Shown piece by piece: positions 10,597 through 18,620 of a stretch of 64,000 nucleotides of DNA. Each line of letters opens with the position of its first letter. Positions within the stretch are counted from its first letter, which is position 1. The notes under the pieces were generated by a model. The model saw only the letters and a program-made list of their open reading frames with translations, was not told the origin of the DNA and did not search any database. Position numbers and translations under genes: made by a program. Source of the DNA: Bacillota bacterium (GTDB lineage: Bacteria > Bacillota > Clostridia > Lachnospirales > Bianqueaceae); assembly GCA_017442735.1 (NCBI GenBank), contig JAFRZE010000029.1, positions 1-64,000 of the forward strand, given 5' to 3'.

Positions 10597-11928
10597 TCAA
10601 TACATGACCAGATATCTGGAGATCTCCCAGGAGCTGACATGGGTGCGGTAGGCGTCCCACTCTTTCTCCTTGCCCTCCACATACTGGGACAGCACATGTT
10701 CTCCAAGCGCGTCGCAGATGACTTTGTCCGCTTTCAGGCACTCGATGGCTTCCTTGAGCGTACCGGGCAGGGACTCGATGCCTTTGGCTTCGCGGGTAGC
10801 TTCGTCCATGGCGAAGATGTTCTCGGTGATCTCATCCGGCGGCGTCAGTCGTTTCTCGATTCCGTCGAGACCGGCCATCAGGCAGATCGCCAGGCTCAGG
10901 TACGGGTTGCAGGACGGATCCGGGCATCTTAATTCTACACGGGTCGCGCTGCCTCTGGCGGCCGGGATACGGATGAGAGCCGAACGGTTGCTGGCGCTCC
11001 AGGCCAGGTAGCAGGGAGCTTCATAGCCGGGGACGAGACGTTTGTAGCTGTTGATCAGCGGGTTGGTGATGGCGGCCATGCCCTTGATATGGGCAAGGAT
11101 GCCGGCGATAAAGGAATAAGCTTCTTTGCTGAGGCCTCTCTTATCGGACGGATCCGCGAAAATGTTTTTTCCGTCCTTGAACAGGCTCATGTTGGTATGC
11201 ATGCCGGAACCGTTGATCCCGAAGACCGGCTTGGGCATGAAGGTCGCGTGCAGGCCGTTCTTCTGAGCCAGGGTCTTGACTGCCAGCTTGAAGGTCATGA
11301 TATTGTCGGCGGTCGTCAGGGCATCGGTATATTTGAAGTCGATCTCATGCTGACCGGCGGCGACTTCGTGATGGGAGGCTTCGATCTCGAATCCCATCTG
11401 TTCCAAAGTCATACAGACCTCACGTCTGGTGCTCTCGCCGTGATCCAGCGGGCCCAGGTCGAAGTAACCGGCTTCGTCCGCGGTCGTGGTAGTGGGAAGG
11501 CCGTTCTCATCGGTCTGGAACAGGAAGAATTCGCATTCCGGACCTACATTGAAGGAATACCCCAGGTCTTCCGCGTGTTTCAGAGCCTTTTTCAGTACAC
11601 CTCTGGGATCGCCCAGGAACGGGGTGCCGTCCGGATTGTGGACATCACAGATCATACGGGCGACTTTTCCGTGCTGCGGACGCCAGGGCAGGATCGTGAA
11701 GGTATCCAGATCCGGCCACAGGTACTGGTCAGACTCGTTGATGCGAACAAAACCTTCGATTGAGCTGCCGTCGATCATGATCTCGTTGTTTACGGCTTTT
11801 TCGATCTGGCTCGCGGTGATGGCGACGTTCTTCAGCTGGCCGAAGATATCGGTGAACTGCATACGGATAAACTCGACGTCATCTTCTTTGACGAGGCGGA
11901 TGATCTCTTCCTTGGTGTACTTACTCAT
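10597..11928 (-). CDS. glnA: Glutamine synthetase type I (GSI-alpha)
   Basis: A 443-residue glutamine synthetase converting glutamate and ammonia to glutamine with ATP. The GSI signatures are present: DGSSIEGF near residue 57, the ATP motif [10 protein letters not shown], and [13 protein letters not shown] in the glutamate site. The length and the absence of the adenylylation loop of GSI-beta fit the GSI-alpha form of Bacillota, which is controlled by feedback and at expression level rather than by covalent modification. Start ATG 11928 has AGGAGA at 7 bases. First gene of the glnA-ANTAR-gltB-gltD-pyrG operon; 38 bases separate it from the ANTAR gene. Its leader contains a strong intrinsic terminator (see 11952-12004). 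Confidence 0.97.
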   Translation of the reverse strand: MSKYTKEEIIRLVKEDDVEFIRMQFTDIFGQLKNVAITASQIEKAVNNEIMIDGSSIEGFVRINESDQYLWPDLDTFTILPWRPQHGKVARMICDVHNPDGTPFLGDPRGVLKKALKHAEDLGYSFNVGPECEFFLFQTDENGLPTTTTADEAGYFDLGPLDHGESTRREVCMTLEQMGFEIEASHHEVAAGQHEIDFKYTDALTTADNIMTFKLAVKTLAQKNGLHATFMPKPVFGINGSGMHTNMSLFKDGKNIFADPSDKRGLSKEAYSFIAGILAHIKGMAAITNPLINSYKRLVPGYEAPCYLAWSASNRSALIRIPAARGSATRVELRCPDPSCNPYLSLAICLMAGLDGIEKRLTPPDEITENIFAMDEATREAKGIESLPGTLKEAIECLKADKVICDALGEHVLSQYVEGKEKEWDAYRTHVSSWEISRYLVMY

Positions 11929-11951
11929 GACTTTTCTCCTCTGGATATGAA

Positions 11952-12004
11952 AAATAAATAAAAAAGAGGCAAGGGGACCCTGGAATTCCAGGCCCCCTTG
12001 CCTT
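11952..12004 (-). terminator. Intrinsic terminator in the glnA leader (possible attenuator)
   Basis: On the minus strand, stem AAGGCAAGGGG / CCCCTTGCCT continues through an internal bulge into CCTGG-AATT-CCAGG and is followed by CTTTTTTATTTATTTTT. It ends the regulator transcript (12054-13844), but it also lies downstream of the glnA promoter and only about 15 bases before the glnA SD, so glnA mRNA must read through it. Confidence 0.85.
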
Positions 12005-12014
12005 GCATGTCGGT

Positions 12015-12043
12015 ATATTATCACGTGTTCTTTTTTGTGTCAA
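12015..12043 (-). promoter_or_regulatory. Promoter of the glnA operon
   Basis: Minus strand TTGACA (12043-12038), 17-base spacer, TATAAT-like TAATAT (12020-12015). It starts 11 bases after the stop codon of the upstream regulator. Expected transcription start near 12008, only a few bases before the terminator stem. Confidence 0.8.
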
Positions 12044-12053
12044 GTTTTTTCTT

Positions 12054-13844
12054 TTATTTTTCTTCGAGCTGCTTCATGTAGCGCCAGAGCGTACTGCGGC
12101 TGATCCCGAGCATCTTCGCTGCCGCGGACTGGTTCTGGCCGCATTTTTTCAGGGTCTGCGTGACCGCCTGCAGTGTAATTTCTTCCAGTGTCATGGACGC
12201 GTTATCCGGCAGGATCTGCGGCTGATAGTCCGGGTGGAGGGAGCGCTCCCTGGAGAGCATCTCGGACACATCGGAGCTTCGGATATAGGAAGCGTCGGTC
12301 AGAACGGCCAGTTCTCCCAGGATCTGCTTGAACTGCATATAGTTGCCGGGCCAGTCATACCGCTGCATCATCCGGGATGCGTCCAGCTCGGGCCCGATGA
12401 TCTGTTTGCCCAGTTCCATATTCAGGCTGGAAAGGTACAAACTGGCCAGAGACGGGATCTCGTCCTGCCTGGAGCGAAGCGTGGGCAGCGACAGGATCTG
12501 GCAGCCGATCCTGTCCTGGATCAGCGCGGCCACCCGGTTCAGGGGCTTGCCTTCGGTAAAACTGCAGGAGAAGAGAAGCTGCATCCTGTTTGCCAGGTTC
12601 GTTTCGGCGAGCGCCGCGAGCAGCTGGATCTGGCGCTTTTCCGGAATGGATTCCAGGTGCTGGAAATAGATGGTGCCATGCTGATTGGAAAGGGGAGAGG
12701 AGGCGTGTTCAAACAGGAAATCCCAGCTTCGTTCATTCATCAGATCGCAGTCGATGGAGATCATTGGCTGGAAAGGCTGGTTACTGTACAGGTAGAGTGC
12801 CCGGGCGATCTGGACTTTGCCGGTGCCAGGCTCTCCCAGGATCATGACCGACTGGCCGGTAGAGGCGATCGCTCTGACCTTCTGTTCCAGTTCACCCATC
12901 GCGCCGCTTAAGCTGAAGAAGCTCTGCTGGAAAAGGTGGGCGCATTCGACGTTGCTGACGACACGGATCCCGTGGTTCTTGGCTACGGCGGGGATCAGAT
13001 AGGACTGACAGCGGAAAACGGTCATATCCTGCGCGTCACCGGAGAGTTTCCTGGCGCTGATCTGGTAAAGGCGGGAGGAATGGTTGATAAAAAACTGGGA
13101 GACCCTGCCGTACGTGACCTGAGAAATGTGTGGACGAAGCAGATCCAGCATGGAATCCAGCGGCCTGGCTCCCGTATAGTAATCCAGGTCTCCGTCCGGA
13201 GAAAGCACGATCAGCTGTTCGCCGGAATCCTGGCCGAAAGCCTTCAGATACTGATTCTCCTGCCGGATCCGGCTGTAACTTCGGGTCAGATAAAGGACCT
13301 GCTCAAAGGCCTGCTGGATCCCGTCGGGACCGGAGGTGACCAGGAACGCGTCGATGCCCATCTCACGGGCGGTCGTATGGGTAATATTGTCACAGATCAG
13401 ACCGTGGAAACCGGAAGCGACCAGCTTTTCCAGCAGCGGACCCACCTCTTCCCGGCTCTCGATAGTAAAGATATCCATGTGGTTCTGCAGCAGGTCGCAG
13501 AGGATATGGGCCGGCTTGGTGATGGCCGGGAAGCCGGTGATCGCCAGCTTCATCGTATAGTTTTCCGCCATCTTGAGCGTCCGGAGGATATCGTAGACGG
13601 AGATCTGGATCGAGATCACGGGGATCTCAGCGAACGAACGGATGAGGTCCGCCGTTCCGCCTCGGGAAATGATGACATCGTAATTTGCGAGGTCCATCTC
13701 CTTGACGATCTGAAGGCCTTCCTCCAGGTCGCCGGTATAGACATCCAGGCTGAGCTGCGGGTAGTAGGGCGCCTCTTTGAGCATCGCCAGGCGTATGCCG
13801 TCATACGGGGCGATCCCCAGCACGCGGATCTTCTTCTGGTTCAT
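12054..13844 (-). CDS. PrpR_N / Fis-type transcriptional regulator with degenerate AAA+ domain
   Basis: A 596-residue regulator in three parts. Residues 1-190 match the PrpR_N effector domain (ISRGGTADLI, IPVISIQIS), which in relatives senses small organic acids. Residues about 310-500 are an AAA+ module with a good Walker A (GEPGTGK, 337-343) but a Walker B strand TIYFQH without the acidic pair and no GAFTGA loop. Residues 550-596 are a Fis-type helix-turn-helix (NQSAAAKMLGISRSTLWRYM). Without GAFTGA it cannot activate sigma-54 polymerase, so it is more likely a TyrR-like regulator working at sigma-A promoters. It is divergent from the sugar-acid operon, which is its likely target, and one operator covers its own -10 region. 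Confidence 0.85.
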   Translation of the reverse strand: MNQKKIRVLGIAPYDGIRLAMLKEAPYYPQLSLDVYTGDLEEGLQIVKEMDLANYDVIISRGGTADLIRSFAEIPVISIQISVYDILRTLKMAENYTMKLAITGFPAITKPAHILCDLLQNHMDIFTIESREEVGPLLEKLVASGFHGLICDNITHTTAREMGIDAFLVTSGPDGIQQAFEQVLYLTRSYSRIRQENQYLKAFGQDSGEQLIVLSPDGDLDYYTGARPLDSMLDLLRPHISQVTYGRVSQFFINHSSRLYQISARKLSGDAQDMTVFRCQSYLIPAVAKNHGIRVVSNVECAHLFQQSFFSLSGAMGELEQKVRAIASTGQSVMILGEPGTGKVQIARALYLYSNQPFQPMISIDCDLMNERSWDFLFEHASSPLSNQHGTIYFQHLESIPEKRQIQLLAALAETNLANRMQLLFSCSFTEGKPLNRVAALIQDRIGCQILSLPTLRSRQDEIPSLASLYLSSLNMELGKQIIGPELDASRMMQRYDWPGNYMQFKQILGELAVLTDASYIRSSDVSEMLSRERSLHPDYQPQILPDNASMTLEEITLQAVTQTLKKCGQNQSAAAKMLGISRSTLWRYMKQLEEK

Positions 13845-13899
13845 CTGTTTTTCTTCCTTTCATTCGTGCCAAAAGGCAATGAGCATTTCCTTTGGGACA

Positions 13900-13929
13900 A
13901 TTGTATCAAAATGAAACAGATTCTGACAA
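13900..13929 (-). promoter_or_regulatory. Promoter of the PrpR_N-type regulator
   Basis: Minus strand TTGTCA (13929-13924), 18-base spacer, TACAAT (13905-13900) with TG one base upstream (extended -10). The proximal operator 13902-13918 lies over the -10 and spacer, which suggests autorepression. Confidence 0.6.
13902..13918. promoter_or_regulatory. Operator candidate 1 (17-bp palindrome)
   Basis: TGTATCAAAATGAAACA: half-sites TGTATC and GAAACA around AAAAT. It differs at only two positions from operator 2, whose centre is 52 bp away, about five helical turns. Spacing and similarity suggest that one regulator oligomer binds both. Confidence 0.6.
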
Positions 13930-13953
13930 GAGATTTTGAAGAATTTTGGAAAA

Positions 13954-13970
13954 TGTTTCAAAATAAAACA
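13954..13970. promoter_or_regulatory. Operator candidate 2 (17-bp palindrome)
   Basis: TGTTTCAAAATAAAACA. It lies roughly 60 bp upstream of the expected start of the sugar-acid operon, a usual place for an activator site. It is the partner of operator 1. Confidence 0.6.
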
Positions 13971-13989
13971 AATGAACGGGGTTTTTTCC

Positions 13990-14018
13990 TTGTTGCCATC
14001 GTCCGTTTGATTCATAAT
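13990..14018 (+). promoter_or_regulatory. Possible promoter of the sugar-acid operon
   Basis: TTGTTG (13990-13995), 17-base spacer, CATAAT (14013-14018). The -35 box is poor, as expected for an activator-dependent promoter. No -24/-12 (sigma-54) promoter was seen. Confidence 0.45.
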
Positions 14019-14082
14019 AGAGCATAAGAAACTCGTGATTTTTTGGTGACACACTCATAAACTCTCGTAAAGGAGGTAGAGT

Positions 14083-15330
14083 ATGATCCGGTTAGTTATT
14101 ATTGCAGATGATTTTACAGGCGCCCTTGATACCGGCGTCAAATTATCCGAATCCGGAATACGGACTCTGGTGACGACGAAGCTCGCCGAGGACGTATCCT
14201 CTTATGATACCGACGTTCTGGTAGTCGATACCGAATCCCGCCATCTGAGTCCGGAAGAGGCCTATGAGGCCGTCTTCTCGGTAGTGAAGGTATTCGCGGA
14301 TCAGCCGGACGTTCTGGTTTTCAAGAAGACCGACTCAGGCCTTCGCGGCAATATCGGCGCGGAGCTGACGGCGGCCATGCGCGGCCTTGGGGAAGACAAG
14401 CTGGCCTTCGTGCCCGGCTATCCCGCGATCGGCCGGATCACCCGCGGCGGCGTCCACTATATCGACGGGAAGCCGGTCGCTGAGAGCGTTTTCGGCATCG
14501 ACCTTCTGAATCCCGTGCGTTTCTCCCGGGTCGACGAGATCATCACCGATCAGTCGGACGAGGTCGTGGTATCCAGGAGCATCAAGGATCTTTCAGCGTC
14601 TAACTGGGGGATCAGCGTGTATGATGCCGAGACGGAAGACGACATGCATAAGATCATCCTTTCGCTGAAAAAGCAGGGGATCAGGCTGATGGCCGGATGC
14701 GCCGGTGCCGGCGCGTACCTGCCCGAGATCCTGACTGTCCCGGAAGCGGAACGTCCCGTTCCACAGCTGGAAGAGCCGCTGTTCGCTGTCTGCGGCAGCA
14801 TCAATCCCGTGACGGTCGGCCAGGTCGACTGGGCCAGGACCCACGGATTCAATCACTTCCGCCTTCGCCCGAAGCAGAAACTCGATGTGACCTTCTGGGA
14901 GACCCCGGAGGGACTGCAGATGCTCGAAACCTTCAAGTCGCTGATCCGGGAAAAGAAGCCGGTCGTGGTCGACGCGATGGACAACGGCGAAAACCAGGAA
15001 ACCGTTCGGGTAGGCAAGGCGATGGGCCTGACGGTGGATGAGATACGCCGCCGGATCTCCCGTACGCTGGCAGCCCTGTTCGCGGAACTGTTCGCGGCGG
15101 ACAACGCGGGGACGCTGATGATCATCGGCGGCGATACGCTGCAGGAATGCATGACGAAGATCGGCATCCATGAGATGGAGCCTGTCTCGGAAATGTCCCA
15201 GGGCGTCGTTCTGGCCCGGTTCTCCCGCGGCGGAAAAGAAAAGTATATCTTAACCAAATCCGGCGGATTCGGAGAGGAGAGCTTGCTTACGGATCTGGCC
15301 GAACAAATTAAAAAAGTGGAGGGAAAATGA
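14083..15330 (+). CDS. Four-carbon acid sugar kinase family protein (DUF1537)
   Basis: A 415-residue member of the kinase family that phosphorylates C4 sugar acids (D-threonate, D-erythronate or 3-oxo-tetronates) with ATP. The N-terminal signature IADDFTGALDTGV and the FKKTDSGLRGNIG motif mark the substrate domain; the C-terminal domain has the nucleotide-side LMIIGGDTLQECM. It has a consensus AAAGGAGG ribosome site and opens the operon. A PdxA-type dehydrogenase four genes downstream completes the known kinase-dehydrogenase pair that converts a tetronate to dihydroxyacetone phosphate. Which tetronate is used cannot be read from the sequence. The stop overlaps the next start. Confidence 0.9.
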   Translation: MIRLVIIADDFTGALDTGVKLSESGIRTLVTTKLAEDVSSYDTDVLVVDTESRHLSPEEAYEAVFSVVKVFADQPDVLVFKKTDSGLRGNIGAELTAAMRGLGEDKLAFVPGYPAIGRITRGGVHYIDGKPVAESVFGIDLLNPVRFSRVDEIITDQSDEVVVSRSIKDLSASNWGISVYDAETEDDMHKIILSLKKQGIRLMAGCAGAGAYLPEILTVPEAERPVPQLEEPLFAVCGSINPVTVGQVDWARTHGFNHFRLRPKQKLDVTFWETPEGLQMLETFKSLIREKKPVVVDAMDNGENQETVRVGKAMGLTVDEIRRRISRTLAALFAELFAADNAGTLMIIGGDTLQECMTKIGIHEMEPVSEMSQGVVLARFSRGGKEKYILTKSGGFGEESLLTDLAEQIKKVEGK

Positions 15331-16490
15331 TGGAATATCCTGTACTCCCGGGGCTGACCCCGGACGGAAAAGTTTACTTCAATCAGGACATGGGCACTTT
15401 AGAGGCGTTCCTGCCGACCGGAGGTTATCCGACCGCGCACGCGCCGGCCATGCTCGAGCTGCCGAACGGCGACCTTCTTTGCTGCTGGTTTGCCGGCACC
15501 TATGAAGGAAGCGCGGATATCCGCATCATCTGCTCTATCCTTCCGAAGGACGGCCCCGCCTGGCTGCCTCCGGTAGATATCTCCGGCGACCCGGAAAGAA
15601 GCGAACAGAATCCTTCCCTTTTCTACGGTCCCGATAACGCGGTCTGGGCGATGTACACCGCTCAGCTCGACCGCCAGGCCGGAAAAGACAACATGCAGTA
15701 TACCGCGGTGGTCCGCTGCCAGAAGAGTTATGACGGCGGCCGTACCTGGGGTCCCTATACCACGATCTTCCCGGAAGAGGGCACCTTCTGCCGCCAGCCG
15801 ATCCAGGTCCTTTCCAACGGCCGCTGGATCTTCGCGAATTGGCTGTGTACCGACTCCGTCGACGGCCTGTCCGGCGACCCAACCGCATTCCGCATCTCCG
15901 ACGACCAGGGCAAGACCTGGAAGATGGTCATGATGCCGAAGAGCAACGGCCATGTCCACGCGAACGTCATCGAACTGGAGAACGGCCACCTGGTCGCCTT
16001 CATGCGCAACCGTGAAGCATACCGAATCCACCGGAGCGAATCCTTCGACTGGGGCGAGACCTGGTCCGTGCCGGTCCCTACACCGCTTCCGAACAATAAC
16101 TCCAGTATCAGCGCCGTCAAGCTGCAGAGCGGACGGATCGCGATCGCCTACAACCCCACCTGTACGCCGGATCCCGTTCCCGGCAAGGCTGCCTGGCCGG
16201 GACTTCGCTGCCCGGTCGCGATCGCCCTTTCCGAGGACGAAGGCATCACCTTCCCGATGATCCGCTATCTGGAGAGAGGCGAAGGCTATGAAGGCGAAGA
16301 AAACAAGACCAACAACAAGCAGTATGAGTACCCCTTCCTGATGCAAACAAGAGACGGCCGCCTCCATCTGGCCTATGCCGCCTACACCCGCAAAGGCGTG
16401 AAATATGTCTCCTGCACCGAGGAAGATGTCATGGGCAAGAAACGTGAGAGAGTCGGCCTGTACAATCCGACCGCCGCGCAGACCAAGTAA
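15330..16490 (+). CDS. Cytoplasmic BNR/Asp-box (sialidase-fold) protein
   Basis: A 386-residue six-bladed propeller of the BNR_2 sialidase-like family. Four Asp-boxes are visible: SYDGGRTW, SDDQGKTW, SFDWGETW and SEDEGITF, and the C-terminal YPFLMQTRDGRLHLAYA is typical of this family. There is no signal peptide or LPXTG, so it is intracellular, unlike host-glycan sialidases. Starts at ATG 15330 (6 bases after GGAGGG) rather than ATG 15327 (3 bases). The kinase stop overlaps. In this operon it probably hydrolyses or rearranges a sugar-acid conjugate; true sialidase activity is not supported by the neighbours, since no nan genes are nearby. Function unproven. Confidence 0.82.
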   Translation: MEYPVLPGLTPDGKVYFNQDMGTLEAFLPTGGYPTAHAPAMLELPNGDLLCCWFAGTYEGSADIRIICSILPKDGPAWLPPVDISGDPERSEQNPSLFYGPDNAVWAMYTAQLDRQAGKDNMQYTAVVRCQKSYDGGRTWGPYTTIFPEEGTFCRQPIQVLSNGRWIFANWLCTDSVDGLSGDPTAFRISDDQGKTWKMVMMPKSNGHVHANVIELENGHLVAFMRNREAYRIHRSESFDWGETWSVPVPTPLPNNNSSISAVKLQSGRIAIAYNPTCTPDPVPGKAAWPGLRCPVAIALSEDEGITFPMIRYLERGEGYEGEENKTNNKQYEYPFLMQTRDGRLHLAYAAYTRKGVKYVSCTEEDVMGKKRERVGLYNPTAAQTK

Positions 16491-16501
16491 GGAGAAAGAT
16501 C

Positions 16502-17668
16502 ATGCTGACGAAATACAACCTGAAAATGCCCCATGCCGTATACGGCGGCGAGAACGCGATCGACGAGATCGCAACGATCATCAAAGCCAGAGGATCGAAG
16601 AAGGTCGCCCTCTTTACGGATAAGGGGATCGAGAAAGTCGGACTCTTCCAGATCGTGGAAGAAGTCGTAAAAAGCACCGGCGCCGAGTATTACGTACTCG
16701 ACGAACTGCCGCCCGAGCCTTCCTACATGGCCGTGCAGGCGCTGGTCGACCAGTTCAAGGCAAGCGGCGCGGACCTGATCGTCGCCTGCGGCGGCGGATC
16801 TGTCATGGATGCCTCCAAGCTCGCCAGCGTGCTCGTCACCGATGAGTACGGCGTGAAAGAGCTGCTGGACACCCCGGGACGCGCACAGAAATGCGTTCCG
16901 ATCGTTCTGATCCCCACCACAGCCGGTACCGGCGCGGAAGTCACGCCGAACGCGATCGTGGCTGTCCCCGAGAAAGAACTGAAAGTCGGTATCGTCAATG
17001 AAAACATGATCGCGGATTACGTGATCCTGGATGCCCGCATGATCAAGAACCTGCCCCGGTCCATCGCGGCAGCGACCGGTGTCGACGCACTGGCCCACTG
17101 CATCGAATGCTATACCAGCAACAAGGCAAATCCCTTCAGCGACATGTACGCGCTGGAAGGCCTGGACCTGATCTTCGCGAATATCGAAGCGGCCTGCGAC
17201 AGCCCCGACGCCATGGAAGCCAAGAATGCCATGCAGATGGCGGCCTACTACGGCGGCCTGGCGATCACCGCTTCCGGTACCACCGCGGTGCACGCCCTGT
17301 CCTATCCGCTGGGCGGCAAGTATCATATCGCTCACGGTGTTTCCAACGCGATCCTGCTGGCTCCCGTCATGCGGTTCAACAGCGAGGATCCGGCCGTCAA
17401 GGAGCGTCTCGCGAAAGCGTACGACCGTGTCTGCCATGAAGCCGTGAAGGCACAGACGGTGGAAGAGAAGAGCGAGTGGATCATCACTCGGCTGGAAGCC
17501 ATCGTGAAACACCTGGACATCCCCACCAGTCTGAAACCTTTCGGCGTTCCGGAAGAGGATCTGGAAGGCCTGGTCGAGGCGGGCATGCAGGTGCAACGGC
17601 TGCTGGTCAACAACATGAGAAAAGTCACTCCGGACGACGCCCGGATGCTGTACAAACAAGTCCTTTAA
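16502..17668 (+). CDS. Iron-containing alcohol dehydrogenase
   Basis: A 388-residue group III (iron-dependent) alcohol dehydrogenase. The NAD(P) motif CGGGSVMDASK, the PTTAGTGAEVTP block, and the metal ligands (Asp in LDARMIK, His in ALAHCIE, and the HGVSNA / VHALSYP histidines) are all present. It interconverts an alcohol and an aldehyde, or a hydroxy and oxo group, with NAD(P)H. It has a good AAGGAGA site and lies 11 bases after the BNR gene. In this operon it may reduce or oxidise the aldehyde product of the DapA-like aldolase; that link is inference. Confidence 0.92.
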   Translation: MLTKYNLKMPHAVYGGENAIDEIATIIKARGSKKVALFTDKGIEKVGLFQIVEEVVKSTGAEYYVLDELPPEPSYMAVQALVDQFKASGADLIVACGGGSVMDASKLASVLVTDEYGVKELLDTPGRAQKCVPIVLIPTTAGTGAEVTPNAIVAVPEKELKVGIVNENMIADYVILDARMIKNLPRSIAAATGVDALAHCIECYTSNKANPFSDMYALEGLDLIFANIEAACDSPDAMEAKNAMQMAAYYGGLAITASGTTAVHALSYPLGGKYHIAHGVSNAILLAPVMRFNSEDPAVKERLAKAYDRVCHEAVKAQTVEEKSEWIITRLEAIVKHLDIPTSLKPFGVPEEDLEGLVEAGMQVQRLLVNNMRKVTPDDARMLYKQVL

Positions 17669-17699
17669 TCACCCCGAGGGGTAGAACCAGAGGTAAACC

Positions 17700-18608
17700 A
17701 TGAAAAAAGTCGAGATCAAAGGCATCATCCCGCCGATCATCACCCCGATGTACGAGGATGAAAGCATCAACGTCGAAGAACTGAAAAACCAGGTCGAACG
17801 CCAGATCGAAGGCGGCGTCCACGCGCTGTTCTGCTTCGGAACGAACGGCGAAGGCTACATCCTGAACGGAAAAGAAAAAGAGCTCGTCCTGAAGACCGTG
17901 ATCGAGCAGACGAACGGTCGTGTCCCGGTCTATGCCGGCACCGGCTGCATTTCCACCAAAGAGACCATCGAGCAGAGCAAGATGGCCGAAGCCCTCGGGG
18001 CGGACGTTTTGTCCATCATCACCCCCAGCTTCGCGGCGGCCAGCCAGGAAGAGATCTATACCCACTACTGCAGAGTCGCGGAAGCGGTCGACCTTCCGAT
18101 CGTGCTCTACAATATCCCCGCCCGTACCGGCAACGCGATCGCGCCCGCTACCGTCGGACGACTGGCAAAGATCGAGAACATCGTCGGCGCCAAGGATTCC
18201 TCCGGAAACTTCACCAACATCCTCGGCTATATCGACGCCGGGAAATCACGCCCGAGCGGAGACTTCGCGGTCCTTTCCGGCAACGACCAGCTGATCATCT
18301 GGACGCTGCTCGCCGGCGGCACCGGCGGCATCGCGGGATGCGCGAACGTCTATCCGCATCTGCTCGCTTCGATCTATGACCTCTTCATGGAAGGAAAGAT
18401 CGAAGAAGCCAAAGAAGCCAACGCGGGCATCCAGTCCCTTCGCGGATGCTTCAAATACGGCAACCCCAACACCATCATCAAGACGGCAGTCGAACTTTTG
18501 GGTTATCCGGTAGGAAAATGCCGCGCTCCGTTCAACTATGTGCCTGAGGAAGGCATTGAGGCTCTGAAAAAAGTCCTGGCCGAGAATAAGGCCAAGGGTC
18601 TGTGCTAA
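17700..18608 (+). CDS. DapA-family aldolase/lyase
   Basis: A 302-residue class I aldolase of the dihydrodipicolinate synthase / N-acetylneuraminate lyase family. GTNGEGY replaces the GTTGE of true DapA, YNIPARTGN carries the catalytic Tyr, and the Schiff-base Lys is in GAKDSSGN. Members outside lysine synthesis cleave 2-keto-3-deoxy acids to pyruvate plus an aldehyde, or dehydrate sugar acids. Genome context (kinase, PdxA-like, permease) argues for a catabolic role, so dapA should not be used as its name. It begins after a 31-base gap with AGAGG before the ATG. Confidence 0.88.
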   Translation: MKKVEIKGIIPPIITPMYEDESINVEELKNQVERQIEGGVHALFCFGTNGEGYILNGKEKELVLKTVIEQTNGRVPVYAGTGCISTKETIEQSKMAEALGADVLSIITPSFAAASQEEIYTHYCRVAEAVDLPIVLYNIPARTGNAIAPATVGRLAKIENIVGAKDSSGNFTNILGYIDAGKSRPSGDFAVLSGNDQLIIWTLLAGGTGGIAGCANVYPHLLASIYDLFMEGKIEEAKEANAGIQSLRGCFKYGNPNTIIKTAVELLGYPVGKCRAPFNYVPEEGIEALKKVLAENKAKGLC

Positions 18609-18620
18609 AAGGAGGAAGTC

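Noticed and set aside
13845-14082. Sigma-54 promoter for the sugar-acid operon
   Set aside because: No TGGCAC-N5-TTGCA match was found, and the regulator lacks GAFTGA.
15330-16490. Secreted sialidase in a sialic acid (nan) cluster
   Set aside because: No signal peptide and no nanA/E/K set; the DapA-like protein alone is not enough for this call.
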